Source of the DNA: Sphaerochaeta pleomorpha str. Grapes
GTDB taxonomy: Bacteria; Spirochaetota; Spirochaetia; Sphaerochaetales; Sphaerochaetaceae
Direction of reading: 5' to 3'
Assembly (NCBI RefSeq): GCF_000236685.1
Contig: NC_016633.1
Coordinates: forward strand, 124,001 to 188,000
Length of the DNA stretch: 64,000 nt
The position numbers and the translations under genes were made by a program. Positions within the stretch are counted from its first letter, which is position 1; each line of letters opens with the position of its first letter. Of the stretch, positions 1 to 8,887 are shown piece after piece. The notes below the pieces were generated by a model. That model saw nothing but the letters and a program-made list of their open reading frames with translations. It did not search any database and was not told where the DNA came from.

Positions 1-2107
1 TTACCAATGAGTACAGGGCGACAGTCATGGTTACTCCTGCTGAGGGGCCATCCTTAGGGGTAGCACCTTCGGGAACATGGAGATGGATTGAGTTGTTCTC
101 AAACCAGGACTTATCAATCTTGTGCTCCTTCGCATGGGCTTTAATCCAGGTATAGGCAATGTTTACCGATTCCTGCATCACATCCCCAAGCTGACCGGTC
201 AGTTTCAAATCGCCCTTGCCAGGGACATTCTGGGCTTCGATGATAAGTGTGTCACCACCCATGCTCGTCCAGGCCAACCCGATTGCCATACCCGGTTTGT
301 CTGCCTTGAGGATCTCATCCTCGACGAAGACAGGCTGGCCCAAAAACAGTTCAAGGTTCTCGTTGTCAATGACAACGGGAAGTTTGGTATCGGGATTTTC
401 TTCAATCATAAGGGCAACCTTTCGATTGATCTTATGCAACGATTTTTCGAAATTCCTGACTCCCGCTTCCCTGGCATATTCGTCAGCTATTTTGCGTAGG
501 ATGGCTGGGGAATACTTAATCTCTGCTTTGGTGAGGCCATGTTTCTCCAAGGATTTGGGAACAAGGTACTTTTTCCCGATGGCGAGTTTCTCGTCACTGG
601 TATAACCGGATAGTTCAATAATTTCCATACGGTCGAGCAACGGTCTGGGAATGGTTTCCAGAGTGTTTGCCGTACAGATGAAAAGGATCTCAGAAGCATC
701 GAAGGGGAGATCGAGGTAATTGTCCCTGAACGTGGTGTTCTGCTCAGGGTCGAGAACCTCGAGCAAGGCACTGGCTGGGTCGCCCTGATAGGATACCCCC
801 ATCTTGTCGATTTCATCGATGAGGAATACAGGGTTTTTCGTCTTGGTTATCCTAAGACCCTGGATAATCTTTCCGGGCATTGCCCCGATATAAGTTCGCC
901 GATGGCCTTTTATCTCGCTTTCGTCATTCATGCCGCCAACCGAGAAACGGAAATATTGCTTTTTCAGGGCACGGGCAATGGAGATTCCAACACTTGTCTT
1001 ACCGACTCCCGGAGGGCCGACAAGGCAGATGATCGAGCCTTTTGTATCTTTTTTCTTTTTGCGGACTGCAAGGAACTCAAGGATTCTGTCTTTGACTTCT
1101 TTTAGTCCATAATGGTCATGTTCGAGTATTTTCCTGGCAGATTCTATGCTGAAATTCTCGCTCTTCGGTTCTTTCCAGGGAAGGTCGGAGATGATTTCAA
1201 GATAGGTTCTGCTAATAGAATATTCGGGGCTGCTTGGATCCATTGCCTCAAGGCGTGCCATCTCCCTGCTTACCGTTTCCTCGGCTTCCTGGGGGAGGGG
1301 AAGACCCTTGAACTTGTTTTTGAGGCGATTGATCAATTCAACCTTGGGGTTGGTTGTCATTCCGAGTTCGGCCTGAATGCTTTTTAACTCTTCCCTCAAA
1401 AAATATTCTCGTTGGTTTTTCTCGATCTTCTGATTGACCCTAGCCTGGATTTTTTCCTGCACAAGGGCGATGTTCTGCTCGTTTTTGATGAAGACCAATA
1501 CTTTTTCAATACGTTTGCGAACGACCAGGGTCTCAAGGATTCCCTGTTGTTCTTTTCTTTCGACGTTGAGGATGCTTGAAATAAAATCAGCGAGTTTGCC
1601 CGGATGGTCGATATTTACCATATTCAACCGCATCTCTTCACTGAAGAGCTGATTGTTTTTGGTTAATTGTTTCATTTCCGTAAGCAGAAGTCTGGTCCAG
1701 GCACGTAACTCTTCCGGTTCGTCCTCGATGTCTTCAAGATAGGAAACCTCGGCCACCAGATAGGGGCCGCTAGGGTAGTATTGTTTGGTTTCAAACCTCT
1801 TGAGAGTAGATATGAAAATACTGATCCCGCCGTCAGGGAGTTTTATTTTCTTTACGATTTTGGCGACGGTTCCCACTGTATACAGATTATCCTTGGTATA
1901 TTCCTCTTGTTCCAATTCGTCTCTGACCAAGAGAAGGCCAAGGTAACCGCCATGCTTGATAGCCTGGTTTACGATATCGACATCCTGGTTATCCGTGATC
2001 ATCAGGGGTGTGAACAATCCGGGGAATACGGGATTGCCCGTTACCGGAAGGATAAACAAATTATTGGGAAGCAGTTGCTCGATGGGCATGAGTTCCTGTT
2101 CAGACAT
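1..2107 (-). CDS. lon: ATP-dependent Lon protease, C-terminus cut by window edge
   Basis: Cytosolic AAA+ serine protease that degrades misfolded and regulatory proteins. About 702 codons are visible, starting MSEQELMPIEQLLP. The N-terminal substrate-binding domain comes first, then a Walker A motif GPPGVGKT near residue 362 and a Walker B FLIDEIDK. The protease domain follows, with the catalytic serine in DGPSAG (Ser codon at 41-43, residue 689). The catalytic lysine should lie just beyond the window. The start at 2107 is supported by GGAGG (in aacggaggcgct) just upstream. The gene is divergent from the carbamate kinase gene. Family assignment is near certain. Confidence 0.97.
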   Translation of the reverse strand, partial: MSEQELMPIEQLLPNNLFILPVTGNPVFPGLFTPLMITDNQDVDIVNQAIKHGGYLGLLLVRDELEQEEYTKDNLYTVGTVAKIVKKIKLPDGGISIFISTLKRFETKQYYPSGPYLVAEVSYLEDIEDEPEELRAWTRLLLTEMKQLTKNNQLFSEEMRLNMVNIDHPGKLADFISSILNVERKEQQGILETLVVRKRIEKVLVFIKNEQNIALVQEKIQARVNQKIEKNQREYFLREELKSIQAELGMTTNPKVELINRLKNKFKGLPLPQEAEETVSREMARLEAMDPSSPEYSISRTYLEIISDLPWKEPKSENFSIESARKILEHDHYGLKEVKDRILEFLAVRKKKKDTKGSIICLVGPPGVGKTSVGISIARALKKQYFRFSVGGMNDESEIKGHRRTYIGAMPGKIIQGLRITKTKNPVFLIDEIDKMGVSYQGDPASALLEVLDPEQNTTFRDNYLDLPFDASEILFICTANTLETIPRPLLDRMEIIELSGYTSDEKLAIGKKYLVPKSLEKHGLTKAEIKYSPAILRKIADEYAREAGVRNFEKSLHKINRKVALMIEENPDTKLPVVIDNENLELFLGQPVFVEDEILKADKPGMAIGLAWTSMGGDTLIIEAQNVPGKGDLKLTGQLGDVMQESVNIAYTWIKAHAKEHKIDKSWFENNSIHLHVPEGATPKDGPSAGVTMTVALYSLV

Positions 2108-2534
2108 AGCGCCTCCGTTAAATAAAAGTAAAATGGAAGGGTTCTTTGCCCCTCCACCATAAAAGTAATCAAACTTTGCAAGGAAGGAAAGTATCTAATC
2201 CTCTTCTCTTAGCCATTTGACTCCAAGTTAGCATAAAGGGGTATCAAGGAGTGCGAAAAAACCTTGAAAAACAAATAAGGAAGTAAAAGTCATACTAGCA
2301 AAATAGAGGGCAAACAAACACATTTCTTTCGTATCAAGACCCAATGCTCTTCTCATGTTCTCCCCATATCCGCTCGAGTCTATACGAAATACAGGGGTAT
2401 GGTCAAATGGACGTACCTGTAAGAAACCTAAATCAACTGAGAGAGAAAAAGTGTTGCAATTTGTTGCATTTGTGGTATGATAGGGTTACTGAAGAAGTAA
2501 AAAGAAGAAACGTACCAAGGAAGGAAATATAGCT
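2108..2534. other. Intergenic region between divergent lon and arcC
   Basis: A 427-base stretch without a convincing gene. It must hold the leftward lon promoter and the rightward arcC promoter. A 62-codon open frame (2344-2532) lacks a family signature and a good ribosome site. No CIRCE-type heat-shock palindrome was seen. Confidence 0.6.
2454..2481 (+). promoter_or_regulatory. Predicted sigma-70 promoter of arcC
   Basis: The -35 TTGCAA (2454-2459) and -10 TATGAT (2476-2481) are separated by 16 bases. Transcription would start near 2488, leaving a leader of about 47 bases with an AAGGAAGG ribosome site before the ATG at 2535. Confidence 0.55.
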
Positions 2535-3479
2535 ATGGATAGCAAGCTGATTGTCATCGCCATTGGCGGAAACTCATTGATTGAGGATGCAAAACATGTA
2601 ACGGTTTCAGCCCAATATGAGGCTGCAAGAAAAACAGCAGAACACATTGTCAAGCTCGTCAAGGCTGGACACAGGGTGGTTATTGCACACGGTAATGGGC
2701 CTCAGGTAGGGTTTATCCTGCTCCGTGCTGAGTTTTCCCGTTCAATCTTGCATACTGTTCCCCTGGATAGCTGCGTAGCCGATACCCAGGGTGCAATAGG
2801 GTATCAGTTGCAGATGGCTTTGGATAACGAATTCAACAAGGCAGGGCTTCACCCCTCGGTTGCAACCGTCGTTACCCAGGTAGAAGTATCGGACAATGAT
2901 CCTTCTTTCCAGAAGCCCTCAAAACCTATTGGGTCCTTCATGACCAGTGAGGATGCAAATTACCACAAGGAACATGACAAATGGGAAGTTGTTGAGGATG
3001 CCGGCCGTGGGTATCGTCGCGTCGTTGCAAGTCCCAAGCCGAAGGCAATTGTTGAAATCGATACGATCAAGACTTTGCTTGATAACAATATCATCGTCAT
3101 TGCCGGAGGTGGTGGTGGCATTCCCGTGGTACGCGACGAGGATGGTTATCTGCATGGACGCGAAGCCGTAATAGACAAGGATCTTGCAGCAGCTTTAATG
3201 GCCAAACAGTTGAAAGCAGATCTCTTTGTCATTTCCACTGCAGTCGAGAAAGTATGCCTCAACTACGGCAAACCCAACCAGAAGACGCTCGATACAGTAA
3301 CCATCGCAGAGGCTGAACAGTACATCAGCGAAGGCCATTTTGCCCCGGGAAGTATGCTTCCCAAGGTTCAGGCAATCGTTGATTTTGTTAAATCGACAGG
3401 TAATACCGGTCTGATTACCGATCCCGAGCACATCTATGGTGCCCTATACGAGGGAAAGGGAACGAAGATTGTCCTCTAA
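2535..3479 (+). CDS. arcC: Carbamate kinase
   Basis: Catalyses carbamoyl phosphate + ADP = carbamate + ATP, usually the last, ATP-yielding step of arginine deiminase fermentation. The 314-residue length is typical. It opens with the amino-acid-kinase motif AIGGNSL (residues 9-15), then HGNGPQVG near residue 52, and has AGGGGGIPV near residue 195. The arginine deiminase and ornithine carbamoyltransferase genes that normally accompany it are absent from the window, so the carbamoyl phosphate source is unknown here. The next gene overlaps its 3' end. Confidence 0.95.
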   Translation: MDSKLIVIAIGGNSLIEDAKHVTVSAQYEAARKTAEHIVKLVKAGHRVVIAHGNGPQVGFILLRAEFSRSILHTVPLDSCVADTQGAIGYQLQMALDNEFNKAGLHPSVATVVTQVEVSDNDPSFQKPSKPIGSFMTSEDANYHKEHDKWEVVEDAGRGYRRVVASPKPKAIVEIDTIKTLLDNNIIVIAGGGGGIPVVRDEDGYLHGREAVIDKDLAAALMAKQLKADLFVISTAVEKVCLNYGKPNQKTLDTVTIAEAEQYISEGHFAPGSMLPKVQAIVDFVKSTGNTGLITDPEHIYGALYEGKGTKIVL

Positions 3480-4029
3480 AAAGCCCTATTTTCCAAACCT
3501 CCGCAGTGCTGTAATCAGCATTGCGGTTGTTTGTGTACTTTTGGTACTGGCTGTGCTTGTCATTGACCGTTCGACTGTCATGCGGTTGAACCGATATATG
3601 GCGAAGGTTGAGACTGCCAGAGAAGATGCAATCGAGCAAATCGATCTTCGCTTTTCCTACGCTGGGAAATTATCCATTCTGATGAGCAAAGGGGAGCTTG
3701 GCGCTCCCTTATCAGCAGCGGTTTCACTGTATGCACCCCAAATGGATATTGAAGGGTTAAGCTTGGCCTACAATTCACTGGACAGTGTTTTGTCGAATCT
3801 CCAGAAACAAATATACCAGGAACCGGATTACCTTTTGTATCTTGCCTATTTTGAAAAACTATATGACTGTGAAACGGCCTTAACCCAGGCAGTTCTGACC
3901 TATAATGGTGAATCTGAGAATTTCAACAGACAGATTTCCGCGTTCCCGGCAAAATTCATTGCCAAACGGCTGGGAATGGAGCCTATGGTTCCTTTCTCAA
4001 TTGCAAAGGCTTTGAAAAGCCGTCCTTGA
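3436..4029 (+). CDS. LemA-family membrane protein (divergent)
   Basis: The family has one N-terminal membrane helix and a helical domain; its function is poorly defined. One hydrophobic segment lies near residues 24-44. The C-terminal half has family-like features: paired helices, a YNGESENFNRQI segment and the terminal pattern FPAKFIAKRLGMEP. The ATG at 3436 overlaps carbamate kinase by 44 bases. A TTG at 3469, preceded by AAAGGGAACG, is an attractive alternative start that would reduce the overlap to 11 bases and give a more typical short N-terminus. Its last 47 bases overlap the convergent DUF4105 gene. Confidence 0.72.
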   Translation: MVPYTRERERRLSSKKPYFPNLRSAVISIAVVCVLLVLAVLVIDRSTVMRLNRYMAKVETAREDAIEQIDLRFSYAGKLSILMSKGELGAPLSAAVSLYAPQMDIEGLSLAYNSLDSVLSNLQKQIYQEPDYLLYLAYFEKLYDCETALTQAVLTYNGESENFNRQISAFPAKFIAKRLGMEPMVPFSIAKALKSRP

Positions 4030-5299
4030 CAAACCCGACCAAATAGAAAGGTGTAAGTAGCAGGATGATGTTTAGATTATCCTGGATACATAGGGCTGGG
4101 AAAAGTCCCTTTGCAATGACTAGGAGCACAATAAGGATTGAAAAGATTCTATAGGTCTTCAATACCGGTTCTGCTCCTTTTTTCTTAGATATGGCTAAAC
4201 CAAAGCTTTTGAAACAGGCATAGAAAAGCAGCGGATTGATAAATACTATGTTCTCATTGAACCACGTCATGTCCATGTTTGAAAGAGTCATCATACCAAG
4301 AAGCAAGGTACCAAGCACAGATAGGATGAGCAGTACGGTTCCATTGAGCAGGGCCCAGAGTTTTCTTTTCCCCCTTCGTAACAAAATCAGGCTCAAGAGA
4401 CCCAGCCCTACTCCTGCAAGGGCAAAATAGCCGTCGTCGCTGACATTTTTGGGGGAGGGGACGAAACGAATATTCAATCCTGCAGTATCATTCAGGACAG
4501 ACGTATTTTGGCTAAGGGGAGTTCCGTCTGCATAGGAAAAATCGAGAACCGAATGGTAAAGGCTGTCAGGAAGGAACATTTCATCATAACGGTCCACTGG
4601 TTTGTCTACCGTATGACCCTGGAGAAAATCAAGGAACAATTGGGTTGCCTTGTTATGGGAAATGCTTCTGTCAGCAAGGGACCGGTAGGTTCCCCCTGCA
4701 TCTTGGCTCTCAGCCCAGGTCCTGAATTGGTTTTGAGTCGCTGCATTGATGATGTCTCTCAGACGTGTTGCGCAATTATCCCTGTAGAAATGGTATAAAT
4801 AGGTGTTGTTTCCTTCTTTCGTGTTGTTTTGTAGGAAACGAACAGTTGTAAACTTTGCTTCATCGGACAGGTTTAAATCTGTCCAATAGACATCGCGGTT
4901 CTCTGCGATTGCATCTTCGATTCTCCAGTCCGCCCCACTTGCAAAAACAGAATACAGCATCCTTCCTCTTGCGAAATTCAAGTAGAAATGCTTTTGGCTG
5001 GTGTCGAAGATACCGTAATCATACATGACCTTCTGTCCATTTGGTTGGGAAACAACCAGGGCGCTGTGTCCAAACCAGGCATAGAGGGGGTCTCCTGGGC
5101 CAATCGTGACCAGGCTGATAGTACAATCCTGTATCCAATCGCTTTGATTTTGGGCCAAAGGCTTGGAAAAATCCATTTTGGAAAGCTCAAGTTCGCTGTC
5201 GAAAGGTTGATCGTTGCTTACATTGGGCATAATGCTGAAAGAAAATGCCTGCATTGTTAGGCAGACAAGGAAAACCATTACCATGATTCGACGTTTCAT
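3983..5299 (-). CDS. DUF4105 / Lnb-type N-terminal periplasmic domain protein with membrane helices
   Basis: The start is placed at ATG 5299 (MKRRIMVMVFLVCLTMQAFSF), which begins a clear signal sequence; the frame stays open upstream to 5413 but would then run into recO. The soluble domain has family-like motifs GPGDPLYAWFGHSAL, YDYGIFDT and HFYRDNCATRLRDII. About four hydrophobic segments follow in the C-terminal third. The conserved His and Cys suggest a papain-like (NlpC/P60-related) fold, but no reaction is established. Convergent with and overlapping the LemA-like gene; divergent from recO. Confidence 0.75.
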   Translation of the reverse strand: MKRRIMVMVFLVCLTMQAFSFSIMPNVSNDQPFDSELELSKMDFSKPLAQNQSDWIQDCTISLVTIGPGDPLYAWFGHSALVVSQPNGQKVMYDYGIFDTSQKHFYLNFARGRMLYSVFASGADWRIEDAIAENRDVYWTDLNLSDEAKFTTVRFLQNNTKEGNNTYLYHFYRDNCATRLRDIINAATQNQFRTWAESQDAGGTYRSLADRSISHNKATQLFLDFLQGHTVDKPVDRYDEMFLPDSLYHSVLDFSYADGTPLSQNTSVLNDTAGLNIRFVPSPKNVSDDGYFALAGVGLGLLSLILLRRGKRKLWALLNGTVLLILSVLGTLLLGMMTLSNMDMTWFNENIVFINPLLFYACFKSFGLAISKKKGAEPVLKTYRIFSILIVLLVIAKGLFPALCIQDNLNIILLLTPFYLVGFVKDGFSKPLQLRKEP

Positions 5300-5385
5300 G
5301 GTGGGAAGAATATCACAGCAAGACGATTCTTCCAACCAGTTGACGTTTTGTCTTGTTACAACTAATCTCAAAAAGTGGAGGCTAC

Positions 5386-6135
5386 ATGGAACGAAACGTA
5401 TCGTCCTTGGCAATTGTGGTCCATAGCCAACGGTACGGGCAACTGCACCGTAAGTTGAAATTGCTTACTGTTGATTTTGGTTTGATCGATGTCGTTTCCT
5501 ATGGGGCCCGGAAATCTGTGAAAGCTGTGAAGGCCGAGGTCTTTGTCGATGGCCAGTTCTTCCTTTATTATAATCCTGTAAAGAAAAGCTATACACTTTC
5601 CGATGTCCAGGTAGTAGCTACCCATGATGAAATTCGCTCCGACCTTGGTGCTACTTATGCCGCTTTGTTTTTTTGCGAGATGATCATGAAGACCCATGGG
5701 GGTGATAGTCCCCAGCAATATGATTTGATGAGCAAGGCTTTGGATATGCTCGTCTCTCACAGGATGCTTGCAAACCGGATTCTCATCCAGTTTGTCTGGA
5801 AGCTTATTGCTATTTGTGGTCTCCAGTCGGGCTTGGAACGTTGCCCCATATGTGACCGGTTATATGAAAGCAATGAAATTCTTTCGTTCAATGCACAATT
5901 GTCTGCCCCTTGTTGCAGTGATTGTGCTACATTGGATTCAGCGATGATGCTTCCTCCCGGTGCGAGGAAATATCTGAGTGTAACTGCTTCCATGGATTTT
6001 GTATCCGCTGTTTTTGTTGCATTGAGCGATACCGCTACCTTGCGAATCAAGAACTATCTGTTGAGGTATGCTGCCATCGTAAGCGGTGGCGCCCTCAAAA
6101 CCCTCAGTGGAGGTCTGTTGCAAACAGAGCTCTGA
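5386..6135 (+). CDS. recO: DNA repair protein RecO
   Basis: RecO binds single-stranded DNA and helps load RecA in the RecFOR pathway. The start at 5386 (MERNVSSLAIVV) is preceded by GGAGG in agtggaggctac. The 249-residue protein has an N-terminal OB-like domain with the VSYGARKS segment typical of RecO. The C-terminal helical domain carries zinc-type cysteines CPICDRLY and CCSDC near residues 155-183. Followed 36 bases downstream by recJ, so the two recombination genes probably share a transcript. Confidence 0.88.
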   Translation: MERNVSSLAIVVHSQRYGQLHRKLKLLTVDFGLIDVVSYGARKSVKAVKAEVFVDGQFFLYYNPVKKSYTLSDVQVVATHDEIRSDLGATYAALFFCEMIMKTHGGDSPQQYDLMSKALDMLVSHRMLANRILIQFVWKLIAICGLQSGLERCPICDRLYESNEILSFNAQLSAPCCSDCATLDSAMMLPPGARKYLSVTASMDFVSAVFVALSDTATLRIKNYLLRYAAIVSGGALKTLSGGLLQTEL

Positions 6136-6171
6136 AGTGTTTTTGCATATTTATTGTAAGGTTGTATATAT

Positions 6172-8319
6172 ATGTTTTGGAAAAAAAGTCCGGTTTCTTC
6201 ACGGGATGTCAAGCGCCTGCACGAGCAGTATGGCGTTGACTTGTTGTGTTCTTCAATTCTTGCTCGTCGTGGCCAGACCGAAAGCGAGCAGATTAAGTTT
6301 TTTCTTGAAAATGAATTGACGTTTCTGCATAATCCGTTCCTGTTCGACGATATGGAAGAGGTAGTCGACCGTCTCAATGTTGCCGTCGCCGAGGGTGAAA
6401 AAATCCGGGTTTTCGGTGACCGCGATGTTGATGGAATAACGAGTACTGTGCTTATGGTGCAGGAATTCCAGAGACTGGGGGTAGAGGTTTCCTACAAGCT
6501 TCCTGATGGGGATGAACCGTACGGTATGACCATCGATGGCGTTGAAGCTGCCGCTGCAGACGGGATTACCCTCATCGTAACGGTAGACTGCGGCATTTCT
6601 AACAATGCTGAAATTGCCCATGCGAGGTCATTGGGAATAGACACCATAGTACTTGATCACCATATCAGTGGCGAAGAACTCCCCCCCGCGCTTGCAATTA
6701 TTGACCCGAAGGTTCCCGGCTGCGGGTATCCGTTCAGTCACCTCGCAGGTTGTGGGGTAGCGGCAAAGGTAATTTGGGCGCTACGGTTCAGCCAGACTGA
6801 TTTTTATCACGAGGACTGCATTCTTTTACATGCACAACCGGGTCATGATACGGTCATTATCCAGGCTATCCGGGTGGAGAACCTTCTCGAGATTGACCGG
6901 GTGATCGAGGAGATTAACCCAGGGTTGCTTTCTCCTTCACAGAGCAAGGCACTTAAGTTCCTTTCCTGTGATGTGCCCATACTTGTGCTCGATGCTCCCT
7001 CTGAACTGGCCCAGTTGAGACTCGCTTTTGGCAAGGCTGTCGACATCCATTTGGTCGATATGCGTTCACAGATGGAAAATGTCATGCCGGTTATCAAGGG
7101 GAAAAGCCTTTTTGCACTCTCCAATATGAGCAGGGCGATGAAGTATAGCGTGCATGGCCGGGATGAGCTTCAGGTTCTCTATACGCTTTTTATCGCCTAT
7201 TGCATGAAAAAGTATCCTCTTCTCGATACCGGTTATGAATCGATTCTCGACTTGGTTGCCATTGGTACCATTGCAGACTTGATGCCCATGGAAGACGAGA
7301 ATAGGTTACTGGTTAAAAGAGGCCTGAAGGTATTGACTGCAGGGACGCGTCAAGCTCTCTTGCCCCTTTTCTCCATGCAGAACCTCGTTGGGAAGCAACT
7401 TTCTACCAGTGATCTCTCCTGGCAGATTTCCCCTATCATAAACGCAAGCGGACGGATGGGAAAACCCTCGGTTGCTGCCGACATGCTTTTGTCCCCCGAC
7501 CTTTCCCATGCTGAGCAGTTGGCAGGGGAGTTGGTCAGGTTGAACAAGGAGCGTCAGAAACTGGGGGAGGAAGCCTGGGACAGAATGCTGCCCATGGCAA
7601 AGGAAAGCTTTGAGAGTACTGGTTCAAAACTGGTGGTGGTCGAGGATTCTTCTCTTTCCCGCGGAATTACGGGGGTTATGGCAAGCAGGCTGCTCAAGCA
7701 GTTCAATGCGCCGTCTCTGGTGTTGGCGACGGTAGGAGGATCCAGGGTATCAGCTTCCATGCGGAGCCCCGATGATTTCAATGTCCGTGAATTCCTTTCG
7801 CTTTTCAGCGATTTGTTCCTTGATTACGGTGGCCATGTCTGTGCCGGTGGATTCTCGATGGATCTGAAAAACCTTCCTGTTTTCAAGAAACGGGTTATGG
7901 AGGAAATCGACCAGATGGATTGTCTGGAAGCTGAAGGCGAGACTGTCTCGATCGACTGCACGCTTCCCCAGGCTTACATGACTCCCGATATTATCAAGGT
8001 TGTTGAGTTCTTTGAGCCGTATGGCGAAAAGAATCCCCCGCTGGTTTTATTGATGGAAGGGGCTGTTATTGAAGATATTCAGTTTATGAACAATAACAAG
8101 GGGGGAGCGCAACACGTGCGCCTTACGATTGCTTTCGGCCAGTACAAATGGCCGGCGTTGTATTGGAAAGCAGGGGAGAGGGTAGGAAGGGACTTTGACA
8201 AAGACTCTGTGGTAGATATCGCTTTTCGTCTCGGGAGAAACTATTTTCGCAACCAATCGACTTTGCAACTGACAGTGATCGACCTTAAGACTGAAGCGGA
8301 TAAACTTTCTGGAAAATAA
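6172..8319 (+). CDS. recJ: Single-stranded-DNA-specific exonuclease RecJ
   Basis: A 5'-3' ssDNA exonuclease of the DHH phosphoesterase family, acting in recombination and mismatch repair. At 715 residues it is long for RecJ. It carries DHH-family motifs: GDRDVDGITST (around residue 83), VDCGISN and LDHHISGEELP. The DHHA1 region has the glycine-rich GGHVCAGGFSM (around residue 561), followed by an OB-like C-terminal domain. It follows recO at short distance. Confidence 0.93.
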   Translation: MFWKKSPVSSRDVKRLHEQYGVDLLCSSILARRGQTESEQIKFFLENELTFLHNPFLFDDMEEVVDRLNVAVAEGEKIRVFGDRDVDGITSTVLMVQEFQRLGVEVSYKLPDGDEPYGMTIDGVEAAAADGITLIVTVDCGISNNAEIAHARSLGIDTIVLDHHISGEELPPALAIIDPKVPGCGYPFSHLAGCGVAAKVIWALRFSQTDFYHEDCILLHAQPGHDTVIIQAIRVENLLEIDRVIEEINPGLLSPSQSKALKFLSCDVPILVLDAPSELAQLRLAFGKAVDIHLVDMRSQMENVMPVIKGKSLFALSNMSRAMKYSVHGRDELQVLYTLFIAYCMKKYPLLDTGYESILDLVAIGTIADLMPMEDENRLLVKRGLKVLTAGTRQALLPLFSMQNLVGKQLSTSDLSWQISPIINASGRMGKPSVAADMLLSPDLSHAEQLAGELVRLNKERQKLGEEAWDRMLPMAKESFESTGSKLVVVEDSSLSRGITGVMASRLLKQFNAPSLVLATVGGSRVSASMRSPDDFNVREFLSLFSDLFLDYGGHVCAGGFSMDLKNLPVFKKRVMEEIDQMDCLEAEGETVSIDCTLPQAYMTPDIIKVVEFFEPYGEKNPPLVLLMEGAVIEDIQFMNNNKGGAQHVRLTIAFGQYKWPALYWKAGERVGRDFDKDSVVDIAFRLGRNYFRNQSTLQLTVIDLKTEADKLSGK

Positions 8320-8437
8320 GATAGAGGAAGGTGTTCCTTGCGATATTTGGCTTGAAATACTTGACAGAGACGGTTGTTTTCGGCAAGCTGATTAAGCATT
8401 TTAGACCCAGTGATCGGGAAGGGGGGTGAGAATTAAT

Positions 8438-8647
8438 ATGGCATACGTAAAAGTAGATGACAATGAACCTTTGGAAAAATCAATCAAGCGTTTCAAGCGC
8501 ATGGTCGAGAAAGAAGGCATCATCCGCGAATGGAAGAAGCGGGAGTACTTTGAAAAGCCCTCCACTATCCTTAACAGGAAGAAAAAAGCTCTTGCACGCA
8601 AGCAGATGAAAAAGGTGCGCAAGTTGCACGTTTCAAAGAGTTACTAA
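8438..8647 (+). CDS. rpsU: 30S ribosomal protein S21
   Basis: Small-subunit protein involved in translation initiation. The start [12 protein letters not shown] is set by the strong ribosome site AAGGGGGG about 10 bases upstream. The open frame extends four codons further but without its own signal. The 69-residue, very basic protein has the usual [23 protein letters not shown] core. A good terminator follows. Confidence 0.95.
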   Translation: MAYVKVDDNEPLEKSIKRFKRMVEKEGIIREWKKREYFEKPSTILNRKKKALARKQMKKVRKLHVSKSY

Positions 8648-8655
8648 AACAACAG

Positions 8656-8689
8656 TACCGCCGGATTTGCTTCGGCGGTATATTTTTTG
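8656..8689 (+). terminator. Rho-independent terminator of rpsU
   Basis: Perfect 8-bp stem TACCGCCG / CGGCGGTA (8656-8663 and 8673-8680), 9-base loop, then a T-rich tail (tattttttgt). Confidence 0.9.
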
Positions 8690-8791
8690 TCCGAATTTTC
8701 ATGTACTTTTCATTTGTTGGCAATCAATTCTGTTTATACAGTAACATTTAATAGATATTTTTATAAATACGTAAATTTTTATAAATAAAAT

Positions 8792-8820
8792 TAGACAAGA
8801 GCCTCTTTTTTGTGTACAAT
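8792..8820 (+). promoter_or_regulatory. Predicted promoter of serA-serC-lrp
   Basis: The -35 TAGACA (8792-8797) and -10 TACAAT (8815-8820) have an optimal 17-base spacer. The DNA just upstream is AT-rich with a direct repeat TTTTATAAATA (two copies, about 8759-8786). It could be an UP element or a binding site for the downstream Lrp-type regulator. Confidence 0.55.
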
Positions 8821-8887
8821 CTTGAGAAGAAGATATGTAATCATGGGCTTGATTCCATGAAGAACAGGAAAGAGAGGAACGAAAAAC

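Noticed and set aside
2344-2532. 62-codon frame upstream of arcC
   Set aside because: No family signature or ribosome site, and it spans the likely arcC promoter, so most of it would lie outside the transcript.
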